This document shows, piece by piece, positions 51,719 through 61,872 of a DNA stretch of 64,000 nucleotides (its first letter is position 1; each line of letters starts with the position of its first letter). Source of the DNA: Proteromonas lacertae. Its lineage: Eukaryota > Sar > Bigyra > Opalinata > Proteromonadidae. The notes below the pieces were generated by a model, which was not told where the DNA came from, ran no database searches, and saw only the letters and a program-made list of their open reading frames with translations. The position numbers and the translations under genes are program-made. The DNA lies in assembly GCA_002245135.1 (NCBI GenBank), contig NGBS01001165.1:218049-282048 (forward strand), read 5' to 3'.

Positions 51719-52849
51719 ATGGATTTCAATTATGTGATAAGGTATTCTGACATTAATAAGCTGGAGTTGATGGTAAAAAGTGAAAACAATAAGAAGGTAT
51801 ATTATTTTATGTATCCATCTTCTATTGAAGATCCACTTATTGTTTACTTCATTTTGATAAGAGATAGTTATGTTAATATTTATAACTCCATCAAAAATTT
51901 AGTAAAAAAGAATGAAGGTGTTGGTAAGAATCGAAGTGAAAGTGAGAATAAAAGAAGTAGGAATAGTCAGAATTGCTTTTTAGTGTATGGCAATCAAGGT
52001 TTAGGAAAATCTACATTATGCTGTTTTTTAGCGTATTTTCTTAATAATGACGATGATTTTGATGAATATAGTATAGTAGTATATGGTGTAAATGATTCAA
52101 AAGAAACTTATCACTATAGATTAGCAAATACTCATGAATTTCATATAAGATATCAAGTTATACCCGAATTAAAAGGCAAAACAATCATTATAAGCGATAA
52201 TGAACAGATTCATGAAGATGATTTCAGTGATGATAATGTAATAATTATGATCAGTTCTCCAAAAGCAGAAAAATATAAGATTATGGCAAATAAGAGATGT
52301 TGTATCCAATTCTACATTCAACAGTTCAATAAAGAAGAATTAAAGATTATAATTAATCAAAAAGAGAAATTAGATGATGATAAGAAAAAGAAAATATTAG
52401 ATAATGCACTTATATATGGAAACTTTACTGCAGGTTATTCATTTGAAGATATGCAAGGATATGTAAAATATTTTAAAGATAAAAAAGAAATGCCATTATT
52501 TATTCCACCCTCTTATGAAGAAGAAATATTTGTGTATGATACAAATCAAATTAATATAATACCTGACACCTTGAGATATTTATCAACAGAAATAGAACAA
52601 TATATATTAAGTCATTGCTTTTTTGATTTTAATGACTATAAATTATTATATGAAGTATTAGAAAGTGAATTATTGGATAAAAAAGATCCATGGATATTCG
52701 AAAGAATGTGTCACATTATATTCGAAGATAATAGTTATACTACTTATAATAAATGTAAAAAAGAATTACCATTTGATTTACCTGAACATACACTAACTTA
52801 TAGAGAAATGGATAAATTCAATGATTATCTTGATAATGGTGAGAAATAT

Positions 52850-53110
52850 AGGATTAGAAACTGTAAAATAAGCAAAGGAACACTTGTAAGTGGTAAAACT
52901 ACTGATCAAAATAGTACAACTGTAATAGAAGATGGAATATTAGCAGACTGTAAAATAACAAATGGATATGTGACAAAGGAATATACTAGAATTAAAGATT
53001 GTATAATTATGGGATTGAAAACAGTGAAAGATAAGAAAGAAGGTGATAAGATTAGTGGTTTAATAGAAGATGGTTTAATATCAGAAGGAGTTATATTTGA
53101 TGGCATTTAT
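52850..53110 (+). repeat. beta-solenoid-like repeats inserted in the REase domain
   Basis: Between the REase Glu and Asp motifs this copy has about 80 extra residues relative to the left locus, made of short units of the type I-x-D/K-G-x-I/L (ISKGTLVSG; IEDGILAD; ITNGYV; IEDGLISEGVIFDG). The period of about 6-9 residues recalls bactofilin- or hexapeptide-type beta-helices. Neither the left nor the middle copy has it. Confidence 0.55.
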
Positions 53111-55581
53111 TTGGATTTTGGAAGAATAATTAATTTTCCAGCAATAGATTCATGTATTATTAACAAGTATAGTATTAACTGGAGTTACAAATGACAATTT
53201 CTAACAATCATCCAACTAAGAATACTGTAATAGCATTTCTAAATGTATATTATTATTATTATTATTATTGTATAGATGTTATATAGCTATCATAAATCAT
53301 ATATAATCGATAATTTGAAAAGACTAAATAAATATATGAGTAATAATGAATACAACAAAGATATTCTTGCAAATGCGTTATATGATAATGGATATATCCC
53401 AAAGAATAAAAAGAGAGAGATAATAAATAGTATGGATAAAGAAAAGAGAATAATGTGTGAGAGTTATGTATGATATTAATATTTATATATTATTTATATA
53501 GTTTTTAATCAATGAACTTCATCATAGGGGATATAAAAACATATATGACGAAAAGTTTATAAAAAGATATTTAAATAAAAGAGATAGTGATGCATTAACT
53601 TATAATACATTATTATTGTATAGATCTATAATAAAGAATGAATCTCTATCAAGTGAAGAATTAACTAGTGAGGATGATTATAATTGTTATAGATCAAAAG
53701 ATATTAATAATTCAACCTTGAAAAGAGGTAGAAGTAGAAGTCAAAGTTTATATTCTATTAAAGTTAAAAAAATAAAACTTAATAATTATATAGACAATGA
53801 AGATAAAAGAAATAATACTGAAAAATTGATAAAAGAAATTGAAGGCATAGATATAGATGAACTAAAAAATAAGAATGATGAAGTTAAAGCTGCTATAAAA
53901 GATAAGCAAATATTACATGACTTAGATGATTATTTGATTGATGTAGTATACCATGATAAGAAAAATAATAAAGAAAAAAAAGAAATGAAGAATGATATTA
54001 TTGCTGTATATATATTATTGTATTATTATTATAGTCAATTAAAGAAGAAATCAATTCAGGTATTGATAATGAAGATATTATTAATCAATTGAATAAATGT
54101 AATCCAATATTTAATATTGTGTTTATTACATACAATCGAAATGAAGTAACATCATCACTTGAAGAAGGTGAAACTGATTTTGGACATTATGGAATATTTA
54201 AAGATAAAATAATAGAAGAAATGAAGAAAACTTACAAATGGGATGAAATGAAATCAACTGGTAAAGAAAATGAAATAACTTCTGCTGTTGGTACAGGAAA
54301 AGAAAATAATAAATCCAAAAAATTAATAATGTCAATAAAATCGAAAAGATTAAGATTTTCAACCTATAATATGAATTCTGATGAATTGAATGATTATTTA
54401 ATACATCAAAAAAATGTGGAAACATTACATTTGTATTTTGATGAAAAGAAAAATTCCATAGATTTAGAAGTCACAGGATATACAAACCCATCAGTAAATA
54501 TTATACATCATGGAATTGAAGAAAAAAAGATAGATTGTGATTATAGAATATGTGAAAAGATTATAAATAAACTAATCGATAATGAAAAGGCGAATGAAAT
54601 CTCAAAAGCTGTTTGTGATGTTGTTATTGATGAAAAAAACACAATCATTGAAGAATGGAAAAAACTAAACGAGAGTTTAATATTTGATGAAAAGAATGTA
54701 GCAATAAAATTATTGAATAACAGTATAGTATCAAATGAAATAAAAATATTAAAAATAATGTTTAATATAATAGAAAAAAATATAGAAAATTATAGTAAAA
54801 ATCGTACAAGTATATATATATATATATTAATTATATCAATAATAGGTACTAACTCTTTATGTAAAGTATTTGGAGATTCAACTCCACAATACAATGAGAA
54901 AGCTGAAACAATAAAAATTAATTGCGATATATACCAATATCCAAATAATCAAGTTTATATTAGAGATGTTTACAAGGTTATATGTGATGAATTAATCAGT
55001 CATATTTTAAGTTTTAAACTAAAGAATATAGAGGAAAATAATGTAGAGAGTCTCAAAAAAATTTGTCATGAATTGGGTTATAAAAATGTTACAGATGAAA
55101 AAGCAAAAGAAATTCGTGACGAGGTGATGAAGAATACCCTTTATGATAGAGATTTAAGAATTTTATTAAGAGGTAATCCAGGTTGTGGTAAAACTTCATT
55201 TGTTATCTATCTTCTATGTAGAATCATAGAATTAAATGAGAATATTGATGTTGGAATCAAAGCAACTGTTCTTAAAGCATCTGTGATTAAATCAATAGAT
55301 AATAAACCAATTTCTGATCAGTACAATTTAAAAGGTAAAAAAATGGATTATGATGTAGATAAAGAAATAACATTTTCTGATATTGTGATATGCGATTCTT
55401 ATGATATTCAAGCTACAGATTGTAAAGGTAATATTTATTTATATGTCACTTCACCAGATTATAAAAATTATGCAAATTTTTCAAAAAGTACTGATGATGA
55501 TCATAGAAAATATTATTTTATGGATGTATTTAGTAAAGATGAAATTGAAAAATGGGAAGAAAATTGTTTACCAGATGATTT

Positions 55582-55588
55582 AAAAAAG
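55582..55588 (+). other. A AAA AAG slippery heptamer immediately before an in-frame TAG
   Basis: In the zero frame the codons are TTA AAA AAG TAG, so A-AAA-AAG is in slippery register and the stop follows directly. A -1 shift here enters exactly the frame in which the rest of NTPase 2 is open (55588-56556). A one-base deletion or an assembly error in the six-A run would look the same. I did not find an obvious strong stimulatory stem just downstream. Confidence 0.5.
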
Positions 55589-56739
55589 TAGCAAAAAGGT
55601 TTAATAGTAGATATGGAAATATTCCAAGACATATCTATTATGCTTCAATATATGATGTTTGTTATGGTGAAGATTATTGGGATAAATTATATTCAAAAGG
55701 TATAAAAAGAATCGTTGGTAAACTTGGTTATATGAAATTTTTAAGGACATATATATATCCCTGTGAATCAAATGAAAAGGAAGATAAAATATCCAATAGA
55801 ACAACAACATTTGATAGTACATTATGTCATTATATAGTGAAGTATTCTATTCCCTATGTAGATGAAGAGAATAAAATCAAATATTATGATAGAATTAATG
55901 AACATGAGATGGAATTCATATCAGATGAAGTATTCGATTATATTTATGATTGTGTTAAACACAAAGCTGTAGAAGATGATGTTAAGAATATGCAGGAACA
56001 ATTTAAAATAGTTTATGAGGAAGGTAATACTTCCCAATTATTTAGGTTATTATTTCAAGAATTAGTTTGGTATAACTGTTTATATCATGGTAATAAGATA
56101 ACTCTTGATGATAGTGTATTAGTTGAAGAGATTGAAAATAATATATTAGAAGTATTTATGAATCTGTTTGATGGTGATATCTATTGTAGTAATGATAATA
56201 AATACTGTTTAGTTCATTTAGCAACATTGAAGAATAGAGAAATGATTTACTTATTGAATAACTGTTTTATTCATGTAATAAATGATCAACGAGAAATATT
56301 GGATTGTGATGATCAAATAAAAGAATGTATATGTGGTTTGCAACAAATGGTGAATTTTAAAAGAATGTATTATATTACAGTATCCAATGATAAATCACCT
56401 GGATCGTCACCTAAAAAATCACCGTGTATATCAAAAGTATTAGTTTCACATTATAAAGGCGATAAAACCAAAAGAGATGCAAAAATTACATATTGTAAAT
56501 CTATATTTGGAGATTCAGTGTATGGAAATAATTTCAATGTACAAACAAACATGTAGAGGCAAATCAACAGAATTAGGTAATAAATGTGGTATGAGTGAAA
56601 ATTTTGAAGAAAAAGATGATGATGAAGAGGAGAATAACAAAATGACAGATATATATTCTTCATCTTTTTCATTGCAACAACAACATTCACAACCATCTAT
56701 TCCTTATACTGCAAGTAATATGAAAGAAGAAGATATGAA

Positions 56740-57153
56740 GTAGGAATGAGATTTGAGAGATATGAAGTAGATATATTGATGAATGGATTTAAGCGAGAAG
56801 CTGATGGTACAATATCGTTGAATGAATTTATTGAAGCGTTAGTTCCTCCAATGCAAGAAAATCGTTATAATGTAGTAATGGATATATTCCACATGTTAGA
56901 TAATGAAAAGAACGGCGAACTATGTCTTAAGTTAATTGTGCCATTATATGATGTAAATAGTCATCCGACAATAAGAGAAGCTAAACTAACACAAGATCAA
57001 GCATTAGATCAATTCATTAATCATTTTCGATATACAATAAAACCTGGATTTATAAGTATGAATGAATTTTTAGATTATTATTTGCTGTTAAGTTCAATGT
57101 ATGAAAGTGATGAAGACTTTGAGACTTTAGTAAGAAGTAATTGGAGAATCTGA
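56740..57153 (+). pseudogene. CFAP161 3'-terminal fragment, copy C
   Basis: Matches 45281-45694 with at least two substitutions (CGATAT to CGTTAT near 56862; CCAACA to CCGACA near 56968). It encodes only the last 135 residues, the second half of the EF-hand region, open to the original stop. It is the right-hand direct repeat of cassette 2, together with its flank to 57390. Confidence 0.9.
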
Positions 57154-57390
57154 TTATTTCAATAATAAATTTTATATATATTATCATTATTTGTTTGTTG
57201 GTCATGAAATATTGTATAGTTAGTTTTCTGTTAATCATTTTTCAAAATTTCCATCATTTTTAAGGCTCATTGTGATTAATATATTTACTCTTTGTATTAC
57301 CAGTTATACAGAGAGATTATTGGTTTATACTTTCCAAACATCATGAATCTGTGAATGATGTTAATTTTGTTAAGCAGCACATCAGATGGA
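57154..57390. repeat. CFAP161 3' flank, copy C, up to Maverick junction
   Basis: The same sequence as 51333-51572, ending in the same CAGATGGA. This is the last host-like sequence before the Maverick. Confidence 0.85.
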
Positions 57391-57427
57391 ATATATGTAT
57401 AACCGTAAGAATATCACTGTAGGTGGG

Positions 57428-57510
57428 TAACCCGTACCAGACTATTCTTAGGTGCCTTCTACAGGTAAGAATAAGCGATTTGAGTGTAAATTAGTTTTTG
57501 GTACGGGTTA
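57428..57510. repeat. nested hairpin in Maverick terminal region
   Basis: 57428-57439 (TAACCCGTACCA) is the exact reverse complement of 57499-57510. Inside it TATTCTTA (57443-57450) pairs with TAAGAATA near 57475. The region starts 38 bp from the element end and is the most GC-rich patch nearby. It is either the terminal inverted repeat's binding region for integrase, or a structured transcript. Confidence 0.7.
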
Positions 57511-57654
57511 TACTGGAGCAAGTGGTGAGTTTAAATTTCTTTATATATTTTAGTGTATGAGTAATTTTATGGGTTAAAATTTTTCTTTTGTTTTTTGTAT
57601 ATAATTTCATTTAACTTTTTCTTATTGTTTTTTATCAATCATAATTTCAAAAGA

Positions 57655-57996
57655 ATGTCAAGAATTTGGATCGAGAATGTTAATATAGAAGATAGAAATA
57701 AGCGTGAAGATGAAGACTTTGAAAGAATCTATGCAATCATTGAAAGTGAAGTAGCTAGAATAGTAGCTGAGCCACCTCCAGTAGTAATGTGGTATACTTC
57801 TGATACAGCTGATGAGGATGACAGAAAGTATGAAGAATGGCGTGCAATTCATAAACCAACCAGAGTAGCACAAGCAACCATACGCCCTAGAAAATGGGTT
57901 GATCCTGAAGAAGAGCGCAGAAAAACAAAGATGTTAAAGCGTTATGGTATTGATGAAAAAAACATCATTGAAGAAAGACTAAGATTTCATAACTAA
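57655..57996 (+). CDS. Maverick small protein 1, unknown
   Basis: A 113-residue intronless frame starting at the Met at 57655 (an earlier start at 57595 would add a hydrophobic stretch of low value). It is charged, with EEER and KTKMLKRYGIDEKN near the end and no cysteine motif, signal or membrane segment. I do not recognise it. Position next to the element end and the same orientation as the following two genes suggest an element-encoded accessory protein. Confidence 0.6.
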   Translation: MSRIWIENVNIEDRNKREDEDFERIYAIIESEVARIVAEPPPVVMWYTSDTADEDDRKYEEWRAIHKPTRVAQATIRPRKWVDPEEERRKTKMLKRYGIDEKNIIEERLRFHN

Positions 57997-58035
57997 TTCT
58001 TAAATCATTGGTTTTAATTGAATTTTTGTTATTTG

Positions 58036-58048
58036 ATTGGCTGAATAG
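58036..58048 (+). promoter_or_regulatory. inverted CCAAT-type motif upstream of Maverick gene 2
   Basis: 58031-58040 is ATTTGATTGG, the reverse complement of the CCAATCAAAT motif found twice at 62732-62761, here 77-85 bp upstream of the start at 58125. It is a candidate shared promoter element of this Maverick, based on three occurrences. Confidence 0.35.
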
Positions 58049-58124
58049 AAATAAACATAATATTACATAATTCTTTTCATTCATAAATTTCTTGCGATTT
58101 TTGAAATAATCTACATAAATTAAA

Positions 58125-58709
58125 ATGAGTGATATACAAAACGAATTAGATGCTAATATTGAAAAACACTTACAAGAAGGTGAAATGTATGAGAATGATA
58201 TGTCTGAAGTAAAATCATTAATTATTAAAGTATTCAAGGATATGTTGGATGGTATGTATTCTGTGATTGAAGAGTATGAAGATGATCCAGAATGGAGTGA
58301 ACAACCAGGTGATGATATTGATATAACAATGGAAGAAGAAGAAGTGAAGGAAGAAAAACAAAGTGAATCTAAATCTAAAAAAAGAAAGGATATAACAAAG
58401 TCAGATTCAGATTCACAAGTGTGTAGTACTTGTGGTAAGAAGAAAGCTAATGATGAATTTGGTTATAAGAGTGAAGGTGTATTCTATAAATCTTGTACAG
58501 AGTGTAGAAATAAGAAGAAGAGAAGATATGAAGAAGTAAAGAAAGGAAGTGATAATAGTGGAGAAGATAAGAAGCGTAAAGTAGAGAATAGTTCCACTGC
58601 CGAGGGTCGACCAAAGGTAGATATTGCTAAAGTAGATTGTTCTACAAGTCCTATCCCGGGGGTAGCTACAGTAGATCTAACTACATCACCTACCTGTATA
58701 ATTAATTAA
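58125..58709 (+). CDS. Maverick protein with C4 zinc motif, unknown
   Basis: A 194-residue frame. The N-terminal 90 residues are acidic. Residues about 102-135 hold CSTCGKKKANDEF, then a basic spacer and SCTECRNKKKRRYEE: a Cys-x2-Cys ... Cys-x2-Cys zinc site followed by a basic stretch. Such a CxxC-F-CxxCR layout is common in virus- and transposon-encoded proteins that bind nucleic acid. The C-terminal part is Ser/Thr-rich. The exact role is unknown. The start codon is in the context AAATTAAAATGAG. Confidence 0.65.
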   Translation: MSDIQNELDANIEKHLQEGEMYENDMSEVKSLIIKVFKDMLDGMYSVIEEYEDDPEWSEQPGDDIDITMEEEEVKEEKQSESKSKKRKDITKSDSDSQVCSTCGKKKANDEFGYKSEGVFYKSCTECRNKKKRRYEEVKKGSDNSGEDKKRKVENSSTAEGRPKVDIAKVDCSTSPIPGVATVDLTTSPTCIIN

Positions 58710-58773
58710 CTTTTGGTTTAAAATTCATTTTTATATTTCTATACGTTTTTATATATAAATAATTTCACATAAT

Positions 58774-59157
58774 ATGCCATATAATTCATCTTTAGTTATG
58801 TTAGGTGATATGAAAGATACTTTAAATGGTTTGAAACAAGAACTGTATATTTTATTAGGTTGTGTAGTTCTATGGGTTCTTTATAAATGCAAGAGAATAT
58901 GTGCATGGTGTTATCATAAAGCCTGTCCTCCAGAATTAAGTGAAATATTAGCTGAGCCAGAACCTGCTGTTCAATTAGCATTAAGAAAATCTACTATTGT
59001 TTCTGCTATTCCATTTACTTTAACACCTGAAAATAGTAGAATAAATTCTAGAAATGCTAGTGATAATGAAGATGAAGAGCAATTAGAAACAGAAATAGAA
59101 ATTATTCCTATTAATAAACCTGAGATTGAAATTCAAAAACCAATCATAAATATTTAA
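58774..59157 (+). CDS. Maverick small membrane protein, unknown
   Basis: A 127-residue frame with one hydrophobic segment (LYILLGCVVLWVLY, about 25-40) followed by a Cys/Lys-rich juxtamembrane part (KCKRICAWCYHKACPPE) and an acidic C-terminus. A single-pass membrane protein is likely. I do not recognise the family; small membrane proteins occur in Polintons and related viruses. Confidence 0.6.
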   Translation: MPYNSSLVMLGDMKDTLNGLKQELYILLGCVVLWVLYKCKRICAWCYHKACPPELSEILAEPEPAVQLALRKSTIVSAIPFTLTPENSRINSRNASDNEDEEQLETEIEIIPINKPEIEIQKPIINI

Positions 59158-59338
59158 TTTTATATATAGTCTTTTTTCGTATTTGATTTTTGAAAGTTAT
59201 TTTTTGTACCCCCTTAAATATTACATAAAGAAAAACCGTTTTATTTTTCATTCACACTTTTCTTACTCATTTTCAGTATTTTATTTTTTTCATTTTTTAC
59301 TTTAATAGAAAATTAATTATTCAATCATTCAATCAAAA

Positions 59339-60511
59339 ATGCCAGCAGACAGAGTCAAACAACCAACCAATTCAGAATTATGCTCCCAGCTTCCATTAAA
59401 GGGACAGGCTTATGAGTTCTATCAGAAAGTGAGTCGTAACATCCAGCATTTAAAGACATTTTGCGACGAAATGTATATTCAAAGTTTGGCTTATGATGAC
59501 AGCAAAAAATCAAAGAAGAAGCAAAGTCCACCACAATTCAACTATATCGAATTAGAGAAGTCAGCTACAGCAGTTTATTATTGCTTTTCATGTAAGTTTG
59601 ATAATCAGAAGTTAATTCCCATTAAACATCTAGAGACATTAGATCAAAATGAGTATATGAATTTATACTTTAGTGACGAAGAGATGAAGAGTATAGTAAA
59701 ACCAGATGTAAAACAGATTAAACCTTTTATTCAACCTCAGTTAAAACAACAACAACAACCACAACAAGAACCACCACCACCAACTGTACCTCAAAAACCT
59801 AAAAGAGTTTATAAAAGAAGAACTGATACTGTAAAGAAACCTAAAACAAAAGCAGTTATTGATAGTGATGATGAATTAATTCATTTAAAGAAAAGAAAGA
59901 TTGTTAAGGATTCTGATTTTGTTGACGAACCAGTGGGTATAATTGTGAAAGATACTGAATCAAGAACATCTGCTGATGATTTATTAAGTAGCCAAAGTCC
60001 TACCTTTACACCTCCAATGTCACCAAGGTCTGATACTACACTTCTTGATGTTACTGATATTGATATACTGGATGCTGAATTGAAATATTTTAATGCTGAA
60101 ATAACTAAAAAAGATGAAGAAAAACAAAAAGAGATAGAAGAGAAAATTAAGCATCAAGATGCAGAGAGAAAGAAACAAGAAGATGAAGAAAAAAAGAAAA
60201 AACAACAAGAAGAAGAAAGAGTTAGAAAAGTACAAGAAGAAGCAGAGAGAAAGAGAAAACAAGAAGAAGCAGAAAAGAAAAGAAAAGAAGAATTAGTGGT
60301 TATTAGAATGCTTCAAGAAGAAGAGAATATGAGACAACAAGAAGAGTTAAGAAAGAAATGGGTATTAGAACAAAAGAGACAAATGGAAGAAAAGATGAAA
60401 AAAGAAAACGATGAATTAGAAAAGAAGATGGAAGAAGAGTTTAAGAAAAGAATTGAAGAAGAGAAAAGAAAGAAAGCTGAAGAGTTTGAGAAGATGATGA
60501 AGAACTTATAA
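59339..60511 (+). CDS. Maverick coiled-coil protein, unknown
   Basis: A 390-residue frame. Residues 1-120 look folded (QAYEFYQKVSRNIQHLKTF; CFSCKFD). Residues 120-235 are Gln/Pro-rich, basic and Ser-rich (KPKRVYKRR). Residues about 255-388 form a highly charged EEERKRKQEEAEKK coiled coil or single alpha-helix. It is the longest plus-strand gene of the element in this window. I do not recognise it; structural or DNA-binding roles are both possible. The upstream region is AT-rich with a doubled CAATCA word just before the start. Confidence 0.6.
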   Translation: MPADRVKQPTNSELCSQLPLKGQAYEFYQKVSRNIQHLKTFCDEMYIQSLAYDDSKKSKKKQSPPQFNYIELEKSATAVYYCFSCKFDNQKLIPIKHLETLDQNEYMNLYFSDEEMKSIVKPDVKQIKPFIQPQLKQQQQPQQEPPPPTVPQKPKRVYKRRTDTVKKPKTKAVIDSDDELIHLKKRKIVKDSDFVDEPVGIIVKDTESRTSADDLLSSQSPTFTPPMSPRSDTTLLDVTDIDILDAELKYFNAEITKKDEEKQKEIEEKIKHQDAERKKQEDEEKKKKQQEEERVRKVQEEAERKRKQEEAEKKRKEELVVIRMLQEEENMRQQEELRKKWVLEQKRQMEEKMKKENDELEKKMEEEFKKRIEEEKRKKAEEFEKMMKNL

Positions 60512-60650
60512 GTATTAATATATACTTTAAATTTGTCTGGTTTATGCTTTAATCCATATACTTGAAAAAAGCACTTTGAATTCATTACTTTGATGAAAAT
60601 TGGTGTTTGTTTTATATGTAAAAAATAACATAAATAAAAAACATAAAAAA

Positions 60651-61812
60651 TTATACGAAATCATTAAATAGCGAATTTTTCTTATATACTCTACCATATC
60701 TACTTTTTCTGCCTTCTGGTACTGGTTGAATATCTGGTTCTATAGGTTGTGCTTCATTATTTATACTATGAATTTGTCTTAATCTAAACTTACCATTTGT
60801 TGTAATACTATTAACTGGTACTCTTTTTATTTCATGAGATTTGAATCTATATGAGCCTATATCTCTAGGATTGAATTCTCTAGGTATTGTTCCATCCAAG
60901 TTCTTAACAGAATATGAAAATGGTCCAACTTTGTGTATTTGGTATACTTTATCAGTATAATAAGTAGTTTTTTGAAGTTTGTTATCTCTACGTTCTTTTA
61001 TTCTGACAAAATCATCAGCTTTAAAATGAGTATCACTTTTACGCTTCTTTAAGTTTCTAGCATGGGATTCTTTTATACAATCTATCTTGGACTTCAAAAT
61101 CATTGAATACTTCATTTGGAGTTAGATTATTGAGTGCAGAATGTGGTTTTGCATTGTAATCATCTACAACAGTATATACTATATTACACAATGATTCAAT
61201 ATTGTTAATTTTATCAAATTCTTCATCAGAAAATGTATTAATTTTTCTATAAAACATATCTTTAATAGTTCTCCACACATCGATCCAATATTTTCATTAT
61301 ATTATGTTCATTACGTTCTTTAAGTATAAATCGTATATGATTTTTGTTAAACAAATCTAAAAATTTCTTACCATAGATAATACCAGACTCTTCATCTGAC
61401 AATATACTTCCTACAAAACGAGCGTTTTCATCCTTAGGTTGCATACCCTGATAAACCATTTTTCAAACACTGGATATACATCATTTTCTGATTTAGATTT
61501 AACATAATATATCCAACACTTACGACTAACAACTTCTATAATTAACAAAAATGGAACTTTTGTATTGTTGAAAAACACCAAATCTATTTGATATGACCCA
61601 GGTAACTTTTCAATTTCATATTTAATTCTATTCCTTTTAGTTGCAGTGATTTGATAATCTGGTTTAGACTCTACAAGTTCACTACTAGCTTTTTTAATGT
61701 CAGATTTTTTAAAGTTATTCTCAAGTTCATTTACAGAGAAATTAATAAAGTCTCGTTTGTTTAAATAACCATATGTTTTGTATAACTCATTTATTTTATC
61801 TTGTAGTGACAT
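60651..61812 (-). pseudogene. Maverick integrase (retroviral-type DDE), frameshifted
   Basis: Reading from 61812: an N-terminal helical part, then the RNase H-like core with the first Asp in YQIDLVFF and an IIEVVSRKCWIYYV strand, the second Asp in ILSDEESG, a Glu about 35 residues further (KERNEHN), and a C-terminal SH3-like domain (DDFVRIKERRDNK; YYTDKVYQI). The frame changes three times, near 61411-61459, 61262-61278 and 61057-61115, each by one base. No splice pair fits the overlaps. The core motifs identify a Polinton-type integrase; the breaks make it inactive unless they are assembly errors. It would carry out element insertion with a 5-6 bp target duplication. Confidence 0.85.
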
Positions 61813-61872
61813 TCAAACAATATATAAAAAAATATGAATGATATATTTTAAAGAATTAATGAATTAAAATAA

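Larger units (their letters stand above)
51719..56556 (+). pseudogene. CR-type dual NTPase + PD-(D/E)XK nuclease gene, frame broken at two or more places
   Basis: From the Met at 51719: NTPase 1 (Walker A GNQGLGKSTL, Walker B IIISDN, SSPK), REase with Glu in IFERM and Asp in AIDSCII, but the frame is lost at about 53,180-53,195, just before the Gln motif, which continues in another frame. Introns at 53245-53275, 53468-53501, 54006-54034 and 54810-54845 sit in the expected places. A charged linker and the FGHYG domain follow, then NTPase 2 (Walker A GNPGCGKTSF, ICDSYDI, TSPDYKN). A TAG at 55589 interrupts NTPase 2; the remainder is open in the -1 frame to 56556, followed by further codons in another frame up to copy C. 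The break at 55589 could be recoding (see 55582). The REase break makes the nuclease part probably dead. Confidence 0.65.
51573..56739 (+). other. CR cassette 2 (inserted segment between copies B and C)
   Basis: A 5.17-kb segment bounded by the end of the copy B flank (51572) and the first base of copy C (56740). It holds one long CR reading frame set, 51719-56556. No terminal repeats of its own are visible. Its left boundary falls on the same host base that borders the Maverick (57390/57391). Confidence 0.5.
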
